64,000 nt of DNA. Source: Buttiauxella gaviniae ATCC 51604 (GTDB lineage: Bacteria > Pseudomonadota > Gammaproteobacteria > Enterobacterales > Enterobacteriaceae). Below are positions 26,516 through 37,282 of this stretch, in pieces. The position numbers were made by a program, and so were the translations under genes. The stretch covers positions 62,001-126,000 of the forward strand of contig NZ_LXEP01000032.1 in assembly GCF_001654835.1 (NCBI RefSeq). The letters run 5' to 3'. Under the pieces are notes generated by a model, which was not told the DNA's origin, did not search any database, and saw only the letters and a program-made list of their open reading frames with translations. The stretch's first letter is position 1. Each line of letters starts with the position of its first letter.

Positions 26516-27553
26516 TTGTCTGTTAAGAAGCTTGATGATGGTCGTTATGAAGTGGACGTAAGACCTGCCGGACGCAAGGGAAAACGTGTTCGCAGGAAAT
26601 TTATTAAAAGAAGTGAAGCGCTGGCCTATGAAAAATACATTCTGACAAGTCAGCACGAAAAAGAATGGCTACCCCGGCCTGTTGATAATCGGTCAATGTC
26701 CACTCTGCGTGATGAATGGTGGCGCATACGTGGCCGGGTGACAGAACATGGCCTGAGTTATCAGGGCAAAATAAACAGGTTCATTCTGCTTATGGGGGAT
26801 TTATGCGCTTTCCAGATTAACAGTGAAGTCATCACCAGATACCGTGTAGAGCGGATTGCCAGTGGTATTAAGGCAAGCACTGTTAATCGGGAGTTATATA
26901 CGCTTTGTGGAATGTTTACCTGTCTCAAAGAGTCCGGAATATTCAGCGATGAAAATCCATTCAGGGGATATAAGCGACTGAAAACTGAAAATACCGGAAT
27001 GAGCTTTCTCAGTACGGGTGAAATAACCCGACTACTGGGGATGCTGGAAGGCGATAATTACCGCCTTGCTACCCTTTGCCTGAGTACCGGGGCAAGGTGG
27101 GGGGAAGCCCGAAGCCTGAGACGTGAGCATATTATCCATAACCGAGTGCATTTCCTGAAAACAAAAACGGGTCAGGCGCGTGTGGTTCCTGTTTCGGCGG
27201 ATGCTGTTACGAGTATTGTGCATGGGGATTTGCCCTCTGGCCTGTTGTTCCCCTCCGCAAATTACAACCTGTTTCGGTCAATACTCAAAACAGCCAAACC
27301 AGATTTACCGCGTGGTCAGGCAAGTCACGTTCTGCGGCATACTTTCGCCACACACTTTATGATTAACGGAGGAAACATTATTACTCTGCAACGCATACTG
27401 GGGCATGCAAGGATTGAGCAGACGATGGCTTACGCACATTTTGCGCCGGAGTATTTGCAGGATGCTATAGCGTTCAACCCACTTCGTGGGAAGCTCTCAC
27501 CACCAGAAAAAGGGGAGTGTCCACATAATGTCCACACTCCAGCGTCTGATTAA
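26516..27553 (+). CDS. int: P2-type tyrosine integrase
   Basis: A 345-residue site-specific recombinase. Catalytic residues are visible: Arg194 (TGARWGEAR), His271/Arg274 (SHVLRHTFATH), His297 (LGHA) and the nucleophile Tyr306 (MAYAHF). The N-terminus (VKKLDDGRYEVDVRP) is the arm-binding domain type found in P2-like integrases. It starts at TTG 26516 with GGAGGGC upstream. The gene ends about 70 bp before attR, and its 3' end carries two TGTCCACA repeats that may be Int arm sites. Confidence 0.93.
   Translation: MSVKKLDDGRYEVDVRPAGRKGKRVRRKFIKRSEALAYEKYILTSQHEKEWLPRPVDNRSMSTLRDEWWRIRGRVTEHGLSYQGKINRFILLMGDLCAFQINSEVITRYRVERIASGIKASTVNRELYTLCGMFTCLKESGIFSDENPFRGYKRLKTENTGMSFLSTGEITRLLGMLEGDNYRLATLCLSTGARWGEARSLRREHIIHNRVHFLKTKTGQARVVPVSADAVTSIVHGDLPSGLLFPSANYNLFRSILKTAKPDLPRGQASHVLRHTFATHFMINGGNIITLQRILGHARIEQTMAYAHFAPEYLQDAIAFNPLRGKLSPPEKGECPHNVHTPASD
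27518..27536. promoter_or_regulatory. Two TGTCCACA direct repeats, candidate Int arm-binding sites
   Basis: Copies at 27518-27525 and 27529-27536, 11 bp apart (about one helical turn), inside the 3' end of int and about 90 bp from the attR core. Degenerate copies (CGTCCACA, CGACCACA) lie near 18009-18027 on the other side of the element. My recollection of the P2 Int arm consensus is the complement, TGTGGACA. Confidence 0.55.
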
Positions 27554-27625
27554 GGCTTTTAGATGCTTTAAGAGCCAGTGCTCATGCAGTGAACCCGCAT
27601 GAACACTGTATTTTATACCTTTGAC

Positions 27626-27642
27626 AAGGCACCTTTAGGTGC
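27626..27642. repeat. attR core (17-bp direct repeat)
   Basis: AAGGCACCTTTAGGTGC, followed by CTT so that the copy next to bssS is a perfect 9-bp-arm palindrome. On the minus strand it is the stem of the bssS terminator, now followed by element sequence GTCAAAGG instead of a T-tract. Confidence 0.8.
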
Positions 27643-27669
27643 CTTGCGTTATTTGAGTAGCATCGACAA

Positions 27670-27924
27670 TCAATGCTTACGATAATCGTTTACCTGGTAA
27701 TCACTAGATTCAATCTTAGCAATCCCGGCTTCTAAAATAGAAATAAATTGCCGGGCAACATCCGTGGTCAGCCATAAAGTTTGACCGATTTCAGTTTCGT
27801 CGTGCTTTTGCGTATTCGAGGTCAGGTAGTGCAGGCGAAGCATCAGGGCATCGTAGCTATCAACGGTGCTGATGTCCCATCCGATAAGGGGATGGGTCTG
27901 GATAACATCACTATTTTTTTCCAT
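27670..27924 (-). CDS. bssS: Biofilm regulator BssS
   Basis: An 84-residue protein of the same length as E. coli BssS, with the identical blocks WDISTVDSYDALMLRLHY and GQTLWLTTDVARQFISILEAGIAKIES. In E. coli it affects biofilm formation through indole and AI-2 signalling; the mechanism is not settled. ATG 27924 is preceded by AAAGGGG; a second ATG one codon earlier (27927) is possible. Its terminator has been split by the integrated element. Confidence 0.93.
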   Translation of the reverse strand: MEKNSDVIQTHPLIGWDISTVDSYDALMLRLHYLTSNTQKHDETEIGQTLWLTTDVARQFISILEAGIAKIESSDYQVNDYRKH

Positions 27925-28171
27925 CATAACCCCTTTTATACGTGTGTTTGAGACAACGGTTCGTGAGGTTTAATGCTTGTTTAATGTGAAGCCAGTTAAG
28001 TATATCAATGATTAAGCTATTTCGACGGAGAAATAAATACCCTGCAACACTTTTTTTACAATAAAGCGCTTAATTGCACAATAAACCGCCATGATATTCT
28101 TTATTGAATCAGATGATTCTGGGTAATGTACAAGAAGGGAAATTATTTAAATGAGCGAATTTCATACAATT

Positions 28172-28198
28172 AAAAAAAACCGGATGGCGACACCCGGT
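28172..28198 (-). terminator. Intrinsic terminator of dinI
   Basis: On the minus strand ACCGG-N10-CCGGT is followed by a run of eight T, about 80 bp downstream of the dinI stop. The rest of the 353-bp bssS-dinI gap holds no convincing gene. Confidence 0.85.
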
Positions 28199-28277
28199 AT
28201 AAAGATAACAACGAGGGAATTTTTACCTGAAATGAGCGGCAAAATGATCTAAAGCCAGCCCATTCCCATTATGTTTT

Positions 28278-28523
28278 TTAATCCGCAGCAAACCAGTCGT
28301 CAGCGCTTTCCCAGGTCTCTTGCAATATTTCGCTAATGCGATCGCGGTCTTCTTTGGTAGCCCCTAAAACTGACAGGTTATTTGCAGCGGCATAACGCAC
28401 CTGAACGTGGTTAACGTTTTCAGGATAGTGTTGAGTAATACGGCGTGAAAGTTCATTGGCAAGCGCATCAATAGCGCCTGGTGGCAGAGATGTAGTTTTG
28501 GCAATAGTGACTTCAATACGCAT
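28278..28523 (-). CDS. dinI: DNA damage-inducible protein I
   Basis: An 81-residue protein of E. coli DinI length. MRIEVTIAKT, ANELSRRI, VRYAAANNLSVLGATKED and RISEILQETWESADDWF are conserved. DinI binds RecA and stabilises the RecA filament, modulating LexA and UmuD cleavage. A LexA box lies at 28671-28686, separated from the gene by a ~123-bp palindromic repeat. The leader is therefore unusually long and structured. Confidence 0.95.
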   Translation of the reverse strand: MRIEVTIAKTTSLPPGAIDALANELSRRITQHYPENVNHVQVRYAAANNLSVLGATKEDRDRISEILQETWESADDWFAAD

Positions 28524-28538
28524 AACAGCCCCCTGTAG

Positions 28539-28661
<123 letters not shown>

Positions 28662-28670
28662 AATAATATA

Positions 28671-28686
28671 CTGGATATTTATACAG
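28671..28686 (-). promoter_or_regulatory. LexA box of dinI
   Basis: On the minus strand CTGTATAAATATCCAG fits the CTG-N10-CAG SOS consensus with an AT-rich core. It lies 148 bp upstream of the dinI start because of repeat copy A. Confidence 0.9.
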
Positions 28687-28722
28687 TCATATCGCCAGTG
28701 ATGCAACAGGGGGCGGTAAAAA

Positions 28723-29769
28723 TTATGCTTTAACTGACCAGGCTACTTTCTCACCGGCCAGGAATGGCACGATGCTGTCATCGGATGTTTCGATGGTTTC
28801 TGGCATTTCAACCGGAGTGCGAACCAGTTCGATAGTCTCTTGGTTAACAGGTAAACCGTAGAAACGCGGGCCATTGAGGGATGTGAACGCTTCGAAGTGC
28901 TGCATTGCATTCATCTCTTCAAATACCGTCGCGTAAGCACCCAAAGCAGAAGGGGCGTTAAAGCAGCCAGCACAACCACAGCTTGCTTCTTTGCGATGGC
29001 GTGCGTGTGGTGCGGAGTCAGTCCCCAGGAACACACGGTCGCATCCGCTTGCAACCAGTTCGCGTAACGCTTCCTGATGCACACTGCGTTTTAAAATAGG
29101 CAGGCAGTACAGGTGAGGGCGCACGCCGCCAACCAGCATGTGGTTGCGGTTAAACATCAGGTGTTGCGGGGTAATAGTTGCACCTAACAGGGAATTGCCT
29201 TCCTTCACATACTGTGCGGCATCTTTGGTGGTGATGTGTTCAAACACCACTTTCAGTTCCGGCAGTTGCTTACGCAGCGGTTCCATGACAGTTTCGATAA
29301 AGCGTGCTTCACGGTCAAAAATATCAATGTCAGCGTGAGTTACTTCACCGTGAATCAGCAGCGGCATACCGATTTTTTGCATACGCTCAAGCACAGGTAG
29401 GATTGCGGCGGTGCTGGTCACGCCATGGCTTGAGTTAGTTGTCGCATTTGCCGGGTAGAGTTTTGCCGCAGTAAACACACCTTCATTAAACCCGCGTTCA
29501 ACTTCGTTCGGGTCCAGAGAATCAGTCAGGTAGCAGGTCATTAAAGGCTCAAAACTATGCCCTTGCGGTACGGCGTCGAGAATACGCTGGCGATAAGCGA
29601 TGGCAGCTTCAACCGTTGTCACTGGCGGCGCCAGGTTTGGCATCACAATCGCGCGACCATAAATTTCGCTGGTATAAGGCACAACCGTTTTAAGCATCTC
29701 ACCATCACGAAGGTGAACATGCCAGTCATCTGGGCGGCGAATTTTTAATACCTGAGGTAATACGGTCAT
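28723..29769 (-). CDS. pyrC: Dihydroorotase PyrC
   Basis: A 348-residue zinc amidohydrolase (E. coli 348 aa) that closes carbamoyl-aspartate to dihydroorotate in pyrimidine synthesis. Metal ligands are visible: HVHLRDG near residue 17, the carboxylated Lys in [13 protein letters not shown] near 103, HGEVTH near 140, FEHITT near 178 and LGTDSAPH near 250. Nothing is unusual. A PurR-type box lies 60 bp upstream. Confidence 0.96.
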   Translation of the reverse strand: MTVLPQVLKIRRPDDWHVHLRDGEMLKTVVPYTSEIYGRAIVMPNLAPPVTTVEAAIAYRQRILDAVPQGHSFEPLMTCYLTDSLDPNEVERGFNEGVFTAAKLYPANATTNSSHGVTSTAAILPVLERMQKIGMPLLIHGEVTHADIDIFDREARFIETVMEPLRKQLPELKVVFEHITTKDAAQYVKEGNSLLGATITPQHLMFNRNHMLVGGVRPHLYCLPILKRSVHQEALRELVASGCDRVFLGTDSAPHARHRKEASCGCAGCFNAPSALGAYATVFEEMNAMQHFEAFTSLNGPRFYGLPVNQETIELVRTPVEMPETIETSDDSIVPFLAGEKVAWSVKA

Positions 29770-29827
29770 GAAAGTGCTCCGGCGTAGGAAGGAAATAACG
29801 ATGATTTATGCCGGGCACAAAGGATAA

Positions 29828-29843
29828 GCGCAAACGTTTAGCT
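29828..29843 (-). promoter_or_regulatory. PurR box upstream of pyrC
   Basis: GCGCAAACGTTTAGCT matches the CGCAAACGTTT core of the PurR operator. In E. coli PurR represses pyrC from a comparable position. Confidence 0.75.
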
Positions 29844-29902
29844 TTGCACCATTTTCGTTGAGATTTTCTTGGGGAGGATGTGCCTCCCCAGTGTTTCAGA
29901 GC

Positions 29903-30463
29903 TTACTCGGTGAACGGGATAATGATTTCGCCTGGTTTGATCTCAATCCCTTTGGCATATTTCTTCGCCAGTTTTTCGCCTGCACTATTATCTTCACTCA
30001 ACACGTAAGCGGGCTGTTGGTTGAAGTAATTGCGTAGCGACTGATTGAGATATGGAATCAGGGTCTGGACAATCGTCTGCATTTTCTCAGGCTCGACGGT
30101 TGCCTCTACCACTTCCATTTCTTGCAAATAGATAGCACCTTGCTCTTTATTAAAGGTCGGCAAGGCTTTGAGTTTAAGTTTGATATTAGCTTTTTGATTG
30201 CCGAACAAAGATGTCATATCCAGTTTGGCATCGCCAGTCAGGGTGATTTTGTTCGGTTCTTCGCGGCCAATCGCACTGGCTAAATTAGTTAAGACAATAT
30301 GGGCATCGGCAACGCCTGGCAGGCCAATATCTTTAGAGAAATTATTCCGTTTGTGCAGCGCCTGGTTGATTTCCTGTTCGCTGACGGTGTATTGCGTTAG
30401 CTGGTTACAACCCACCACTAATCCGCTGAGCATCAAGGCTGCGGCTAATACTATTTTTTTCAT
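29903..30463 (-). CDS. yceB: Lipoprotein YceB
   Basis: A 186-residue lipoprotein (same length as E. coli YceB), with the lipobox LVVGC; lipidated Cys at about residue 19. It belongs to the DUF1439 family, with a BPI/TULIP-like lipid-binding fold suggested for relatives. ATG 30463 has AAGGAT upstream; the longer frame to 30514 lacks such a site. It lies between pyrC and grxB as in E. coli. Its function is unknown. Confidence 0.93.
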   Translation of the reverse strand: MKKIVLAAALMLSGLVVGCNQLTQYTVSEQEINQALHKRNNFSKDIGLPGVADAHIVLTNLASAIGREEPNKITLTGDAKLDMTSLFGNQKANIKLKLKALPTFNKEQGAIYLQEMEVVEATVEPEKMQTIVQTLIPYLNQSLRNYFNQQPAYVLSEDNSAGEKLAKKYAKGIEIKPGEIIIPFTE

Positions 30464-30633
30464 GGATATCCTTAACATGCTGCATCGGTCACAGATCCTG
30501 ACATAAAGCATCATGATGTACTAGTACCGGGCGTGCTACAGGAAAAGGCTTAATTTTTTATTCGACAGAATAAGTTTTTGAACCATGAGATAAAGGCGGG
30601 TTAACTTACCCGCCGTAGAACCATTAACAATCT

Positions 30634-31281
30634 TTAAATGGCGTGGGATGACAGCAGGTTAATTTGCGTCTGTTTGGCCATATTATCCCGGTATGCCGCG
30701 ACACGACTCGGCCACTCAATTCCGGCAACCAGCGTCAGGTTACGCAGCAGTGGGAAGAGGTGGATATCGTCATCAGACAACTCACCGTTGACGGCATTGG
30801 GCTGCACGATAAGTTTATCGAGCTTACGTAAATCATCGCTGATTTTTTTGGTCAGACCCGATGAATGCGTCAGATGGTCAGTAAAAGAACCGATCATTGC
30901 CTCTTTCTTCTGTGCGAAGTAAGCCCGGGCTGCAGGTGTGGCAAACTCATCAAAAGGCGCTTTCGCAATACGCGGCAATAACAGGTGTTGGACATAGCTA
31001 TTGACGTGGCGTAACCAGTCGCTGATAGCTGAATTAGCAGCGCCGGTCAAAAGTGGTTCACCATCAATTTTGTCGACGTAGTGCACGATATCCATGCTTT
31101 CAGGCAGGTAGCGACTGTCATCTTTTTGCAGGATTGGCGCCATTTTCTTGCCAATCATTTTCGTCGGGGTTGCTTCATCGTCGTTTAGCAAGACGACCAG
31201 CTCAACGGGGATATTCTTTAAGCCAAAAATCATTCGTGCTTTAAGGCAGAAAGGGCAGTGATCGTAAATATAAAGCTTCAC
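30634..31281 (-). CDS. grxB: Glutaredoxin 2
   Basis: A 215-residue GST-fold glutaredoxin with an N-terminal thioredoxin domain and a helical C-terminal domain. The active site is CPFC (residues 9-12), while E. coli GrxB has CPYC. A GTG start at 31281 has GGAGGAG just upstream and gives VKLYIYDHCP, in line with the E. coli start. It reduces disulfides and protein-glutathione mixed disulfides in the cytoplasm. Confidence 0.95.
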   Translation of the reverse strand: MKLYIYDHCPFCLKARMIFGLKNIPVELVVLLNDDEATPTKMIGKKMAPILQKDDSRYLPESMDIVHYVDKIDGEPLLTGAANSAISDWLRHVNSYVQHLLLPRIAKAPFDEFATPAARAYFAQKKEAMIGSFTDHLTHSSGLTKKISDDLRKLDKLIVQPNAVNGELSDDDIHLFPLLRNLTLVAGIEWPSRVAAYRDNMAKQTQINLLSSHAI

Positions 31282-31356
31282 GTTACTCCTCCATATCAAT
31301 CGTCAGGAAAAATCCGTCAATTTTTGAGTATGGAGGAGAATACCAGGGGCTGCAAA

Positions 31357-32565
31357 CTAGTTGCCGGGTTCAAGCATAGAGGGGTCTATCGGTTTCGGGC
31401 TAAATTGCCACCACAAGGCGATGAGCGTGATGAAGCCTATAATCCCTAACATCACCCACGGAAGTTCCGGTTGGTTGATACTTTTCCCAGCATCGAATAA
31501 CCAACCCCCACCGGCGTAACCAAATGCGCCGCCAATCGCCAGACCCAGTCGGCTAAAGCCCATATAACTTCCACGCGCACGGGAATCAGCAAGTGATGCC
31601 CCCAGCGTTTCGCGGGCAGGTTCGGCAATGATTGAACCGATATAAAACACGCAAATTAGCGTGAACAGTTGCTGAAGGTTATTGGCAAGGCCAATCGGCA
31701 ACATGGCCAGGGACATAAGGAACAAACCTGCCATCAGCCGCTGCTCGAGACGGAAACGTTTTTCGCTCCAGCGTGCAATAGGGTAGAGCAGCGTTAAGGA
31801 TAGTGCCGCTTCAATGGCATACATCCACTTTACTGCGGCAGGCGTACCGGCAATTTCGTTCACCATAATCGGCAGCATTAACATCACCTGCACCGCCAGC
31901 ATGTAATATCCGGCCAGCGTTAACACATAAGTGATGAAACGTTTGTCGCGCAGCACGCGTCCCATGCCTTCGAGCATTGGCGTGCGAATGGTAGAGAGTT
32001 TATACGCAGGAAGCAGCCAGGCATTGACGATGGCGCAAATCACAAACATCACCGCGCCCGCACCGCACACCAGACGAAAATCGTATTGTAGCAACCAACT
32101 GCCGAGCAGCGCCCCAATGACGGCACCAGCGCTGTCTTGCATCATTAATATCGAGAAGAAACGGCCGCGTTGATGTGGACGCACCAGTTTGACGACAAGG
32201 GCTGCGCGAGGTGGGTCGAATAGTGTGCCCCCGATAGCAGAAATAAAACATGATAACCACAAAACCCAGGGTTCATGAGCGATGCCCATCAGCGCAAAAC
32301 CGACGGCGCGCAACAGCATTCCGGTGACAATCATCGGTTTGGCACCTAGCCGGTCGGCGATGGCGCCACCGAAAATACCTAGCCCTTGCTGAGTAAGCTG
32401 ACGTAGGCCCAGCGCAATGCCGACCATTAATGCCGCCCAACCCATTTGGTCTACAAAGCGAATGGAAATAAGAGGGAAAACCACGAAGAAGCCTAATACA
32501 ACTAACATATTATCGAGCAATAAGAAGTATTTACCCTGGCTCCTGGCCTGCGCGACCCGTGACAT
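31357..32565 (-). CDS. mdtH: MFS multidrug efflux transporter MdtH
   Basis: A 402-residue, 12-helix MFS transporter (E. coli 402 aa). The N-terminal [21 protein letters not shown] and the loop [15 protein letters not shown] (motif A) are present. In E. coli overexpression raises tolerance to norfloxacin and enoxacin. Unlike mdtG in this window the frame is intact. It is divergent from rimJ. Confidence 0.94.
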   Translation of the reverse strand: MSRVAQARSQGKYFLLLDNMLVVLGFFVVFPLISIRFVDQMGWAALMVGIALGLRQLTQQGLGIFGGAIADRLGAKPMIVTGMLLRAVGFALMGIAHEPWVLWLSCFISAIGGTLFDPPRAALVVKLVRPHQRGRFFSILMMQDSAGAVIGALLGSWLLQYDFRLVCGAGAVMFVICAIVNAWLLPAYKLSTIRTPMLEGMGRVLRDKRFITYVLTLAGYYMLAVQVMLMLPIMVNEIAGTPAAVKWMYAIEAALSLTLLYPIARWSEKRFRLEQRLMAGLFLMSLAMLPIGLANNLQQLFTLICVFYIGSIIAEPARETLGASLADSRARGSYMGFSRLGLAIGGAFGYAGGGWLFDAGKSINQPELPWVMLGIIGFITLIALWWQFSPKPIDPSMLEPGN

Positions 32566-32806
32566 CTCCCCTCCAGGGAACTTAAAAGTGTGACAAACCT
32601 CTATTCTCCACTGCTCTCAGGGTTTTTGACAGGGCGTACGGCGACAATATTTTTTTATCAATCCGGCGCTTTGATTTAACTCGTTAATCGAAAAAAGTAT
32701 GGCCGAATGAGAAATCTGCATGTTGTTGTTTTCCTTCCATCGCAAGGGGCAGGTATAGTAATTACGTTGGCTCAAAAATACGTGGGATGTGAGGAGTAGG
32801 GTGAAC

Positions 32807-33391
32807 ATGTTTGGCTACCGCAGTAACGTGCCGAAAGTACGCTTAACAACGGACCGCATGGTGGTGCGTCTGGTGTACGAGCGAGATGCCTGGCGTCTGG
32901 CAGATTATTACGCCGAAAACCGTCAGTTCCTGAAACCCTGGGAACCCATTCGTGATGACAGCCATTGCTATCCTTCCGGCTGGCAGGCGCGGCTTGGCAT
33001 GATTAGCGAAATGCATAAAACCGGTAGTGCTTATTACTTTGCGCTGCTCGACCCGGAAGAGAAAGAGATCCTTGGCGTTGCCAACTTCTCAAACGTAGTG
33101 CGGGGCTCATTTCATGCCTGCTATCTCGGCTACTCACTTGGTGAGAAATGGCAGGGGCAGGGAATGATGTTTGAAGCACTGACCACGGCTATTCGCTACA
33201 TGCAGCGTAGCCAGCATATCCATCGCATCATGGCGAACTACATGCCGCATAACCAGCGCAGCGGTGACCTTCTCGCTCGCCTTGGTTTTGAAAAAGAAGG
33301 CTATGCCAAAGAGTATCTACTGATTGATGGCGTGTGGCGGGATCATGTTTTGACCGCACTGACCACCAAAGAATGGACCCCTGGCCGTTAA
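32807..33391 (+). CDS. rimJ: Ribosomal protein S5 N-acetyltransferase RimJ
   Basis: A 194-residue GNAT acetyltransferase (E. coli 194 aa). The acetyl-CoA loop [13 protein letters not shown] and the [13 protein letters not shown] segment are conserved. It acetylates the N-terminal Ala of S5 and assists 30S assembly. ATG 32807 gives [17 protein letters not shown], as in E. coli; an in-frame GTG two codons earlier is possible, both behind GAGGAG. yceH and mviM follow closely, suggesting cotranscription. Confidence 0.95.
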   Translation: MFGYRSNVPKVRLTTDRMVVRLVYERDAWRLADYYAENRQFLKPWEPIRDDSHCYPSGWQARLGMISEMHKTGSAYYFALLDPEEKEILGVANFSNVVRGSFHACYLGYSLGEKWQGQGMMFEALTTAIRYMQRSQHIHRIMANYMPHNQRSGDLLARLGFEKEGYAKEYLLIDGVWRDHVLTALTTKEWTPGR

Positions 33392-33400
33392 GGACAATAA

Positions 33401-34057
33401 ATGAAATATCAGTTAACTGCGGTTGAAGCACGAGTTGTGGGTAGCCTGATGGAAAAGCAGGTGACCACTCCCGAACAGTATCCGATGTCGGTCAACGGTG
33501 TGGTCACGGCATGTAACCAGAAGACCAACCGCGAACCGGTGATGGATCTGAAAGAGCATGATGTTCAGGAAATGTTGGATATTCTGGTCAAACGCCACTT
33601 TTTGCGCACCGTCAGTGGGTTTGGCAATCGGGTTACTAAATACGAGCAACGTTTCTGCAATTCTGAGTTTGGTGACCTTAAACTTTCTGCGGCAGAAGTC
33701 GCGGTGGTCACCGCCTTACTGCTACGTGGCGCCCAAACGCCAGGCGAATTGCGTACCCGCTCCGGAAGAATGTTTGAGTTCAGCGATATGGCGCAGGTTG
33801 AAGCGACTCTTGAACATCTCGCCAATCGTGAAGACGGTCCTTTTGTGGTGCGCTTACCGCGTGAACCAGGCAAACGCGAAAGCCGCTATATGCATCTTTT
33901 CAGCGGTGAGGTTGATGCGGCGCAGGTTGTATCATCAGCACCGGAAAGCAGCATTGCCCCTGCTGGTGATTTAACAGCGCGTGTCGAACAGCTCGAAAAT
34001 GAAGTTGCTGATCTTAAGCAACGCCTGGATTCACTGCTCGCTCATCTCGGAGATTAA
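33401..34057 (+). CDS. yceH: YceH family protein (DUF480)
   Basis: A 218-residue protein of two winged-helix domains (DUF480) followed by a C-terminal coiled coil ([20 protein letters not shown]). The signature [17 protein letters not shown] and [12 protein letters not shown] are present. Function is unknown; regulators and DNA binding have been suggested from the fold. It starts 9 bp after rimJ with AAGGA upstream. Confidence 0.93.
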   Translation: MKYQLTAVEARVVGSLMEKQVTTPEQYPMSVNGVVTACNQKTNREPVMDLKEHDVQEMLDILVKRHFLRTVSGFGNRVTKYEQRFCNSEFGDLKLSAAEVAVVTALLLRGAQTPGELRTRSGRMFEFSDMAQVEATLEHLANREDGPFVVRLPREPGKRESRYMHLFSGEVDAAQVVSSAPESSIAPAGDLTARVEQLENEVADLKQRLDSLLAHLGD

Positions 34058-34060
34058 TTA

Positions 34061-34984
34061 ATGACTAAACTTCGCGTAGGCGTTGTCGGTTTAGGGGGTA
34101 TTGCCCAAAAAGCATGGTTACCCGTTCTGGGAGCCTCCAGCGACTGGACACTTCAGGGCGCATTTTCCCCAACACAGGCGAAAGCTCAGAAAGTCTGCGA
34201 CACCTGGCGTATCCCCTATATTCCTTCTATTGCTGAACTGGCGGCACAGTGTGACGCCGTGTTCGTTCACAGTGCGACCAGCAGTCATTATGCGGTAGTG
34301 AGCGAGTTATTGCAGGCAGGTGTCCATGTTTGTGTGGATAAGCCGCTGGCTGAAAACCTTGCCGATGCTGAACGTTTAGTGGAAATGGCGCAACGTCAAA
34401 AGCGTACGCTGATGGTTGGTTTTAACCGCCGTTTTTCACCGTTGTACCAGGGTCTGAAAGCGACACTGGCGAATGGTTTATCAGTACGGATGGATAAACA
34501 TCGAGCAGACAGCGTTGGTCCAAATGACCTGCGTTTTACCTTGCTTGATGATTATCTGCATGTGGTTGATACCGCACTGTGGCTGTCTGGCGGTGAAGCG
34601 CAATTGCAAAGTGGGACTCTCGTGACCAACGACCAGGGGCAGATGCTTTTTGCTGAGCATCACTTTGCCCGAGGCAACCTTCAAATCACCACCAGTATGC
34701 ATCGCCGGGCGGGTAGCCAACATGAGTGGGTTCAGGCGGTCACAGAGGGTGGTTTGTACGACGTTACAGATATGCGCGAATGGCGTGAAGAGTGCGGCAA
34801 TGGCGTGGTGAACCGTCCAATCCCGGGCTGGCAAACTACACTCGAACAACGCGGTTTCGCTGGATGTGCGCGTCATTTCCTTGATTGTGTGGCAAATCAG
34901 ACAGTTCCTGAAACTTCCGGTGAGCAGGCGTTAATGGCCCAGCGGGTAGTAGAGAAACTGTGGCGCGATGCGATGAGCGAATAA
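34061..34984 (+). CDS. mviM: Putative NAD(P)-dependent oxidoreductase MviM
   Basis: A 307-residue Gfo/Idh/MocA-family protein. The N-terminal Rossmann motif is VGVVGLGGIAQ, and the family lysine is in CVDKPLAENLADAE (the CEKP-like motif, here VDKP). Substrate is unknown. It lies between yceH (3-bp gap) and murJ, where mviM-mviN cotranscription is known in enterics. Confidence 0.93.
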   Translation: MTKLRVGVVGLGGIAQKAWLPVLGASSDWTLQGAFSPTQAKAQKVCDTWRIPYIPSIAELAAQCDAVFVHSATSSHYAVVSELLQAGVHVCVDKPLAENLADAERLVEMAQRQKRTLMVGFNRRFSPLYQGLKATLANGLSVRMDKHRADSVGPNDLRFTLLDDYLHVVDTALWLSGGEAQLQSGTLVTNDQGQMLFAEHHFARGNLQITTSMHRRAGSQHEWVQAVTEGGLYDVTDMREWREECGNGVVNRPIPGWQTTLEQRGFAGCARHFLDCVANQTVPETSGEQALMAQRVVEKLWRDAMSE

Positions 34985-35101
34985 TGCGGTAACATCTGAT
35001 AGTAGTAATTCGGCTGGGTATCGGTAGACTAAGCGCCTGATCGAAATGCCCTTAACAACGCCTGCCTTGCAGGCGTTGATGTTTGTGGAACCATATAATA
35101 A

Positions 35102-36637
<1,536 letters not shown>

Positions 36638-36755
36638 CGTGATGGCAATTTATCGTGCTGACACGTGCCAAAGGCATAGTCGGCACGCGCATTCTGCATT
36701 AAACTGCGCGCTGCAAAATTTGACTTATTGAACGATTAATTAGGCGGTAATAGCG

Positions 36756-37235
36756 ATGCACGGGACAATCACAACCTGGTTTGAAGATAAAGGTTTCGGT
36801 TTTATCAAAGATGAAAACGGTGACAATCGTTATTTTCATGTGATTAAGGTCGCCAACCCTGAACTGATTAAGAAAGATGCTTCAGTCACTTTCGAGCCAA
36901 CGACGAACAACAAAGGCCTGTCGGCATTTTCTGTGAAGGTTGAACCAGACAGCAAGTACATTTATATCGCAGGCGAGCGCATGAAAATCACCTCGATTAA
37001 ATCCTTCCTGGTTTACAGCGAAGAAGTGCCTGCCGAAACCAAGATTGATAAAGAGAATGCGGTGCTGTCTGTGGGCGCATTGATGAATAGCATTCGTCCG
37101 AAGGTTGACCCGAAACAGGGGCAGATGCGTACCTTGAAAAAGCTGGCAGTGACCACTTTCCAGGGCACAACGTTAATCTTTTCTGAAGATGAAATTGATG
37201 TAGAAGCGACAATGAAGATTCTGAAGGGTCTTTAA
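36756..37235 (+). CDS. Cold-shock-domain protein with extra C-terminal domain
   Basis: A 159-residue protein. Residues 1-65 are an OB-fold cold-shock domain; TITTWFEDKGFGFIKDENGD and FHV correspond to RNP1/RNP2-type aromatic residues. The remaining ~90 residues form an unrecognised domain with IYIAGERMKITSIKSFLVY and TTFQGTTLIFSEDEIDVEA. It is inserted between murJ and flgN; E. coli K-12 has no such gene there. An RNA- or ssDNA-binding role is a family-based guess. It has AATTAGGCGG upstream of the ATG. Confidence 0.8.
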   Translation: MHGTITTWFEDKGFGFIKDENGDNRYFHVIKVANPELIKKDASVTFEPTTNNKGLSAFSVKVEPDSKYIYIAGERMKITSIKSFLVYSEEVPAETKIDKENAVLSVGALMNSIRPKVDPKQGQMRTLKKLAVTTFQGTTLIFSEDEIDVEATMKILKGL

Positions 37236-37282
37236 CGCGTTACTTGGGCGGTGCTTTGAAACCGCTCTTATTCTTTCTGGCA

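Larger units (their letters stand above)
17942..27642. mobile_element. Integrated P2/P4-like phage satellite candidate inside the bssS terminator
   Basis: A ~9.7-kb insertion between solA and bssS, flanked by a 17-bp direct repeat (AAGGCACCTTTAGGTGC). From its right end it carries, in P2 order, a tyrosine integrase, a P2 C-like repressor and a P2 Cox-like protein. Then come unknown genes, an Ash/Icd-like gene, several small genes, a P4-alpha-like primase-helicase, an iteron array, two Ogr/Delta-like zinc-finger genes and two unknowns. No structural, terminase or lysis genes are visible. This fits a helper-dependent satellite or a strongly reduced P2-type prophage. The satellite reading is inferred from gene content. 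Confidence 0.85.

Noticed and set aside
28151-28252. A 33-codon plus-strand frame between bssS and dinI with a purine-rich stretch upstream
   Set aside because: It spans the dinI terminator hairpin, matches no family I know and has biased, low-complexity codons; it is best explained as terminator sequence.
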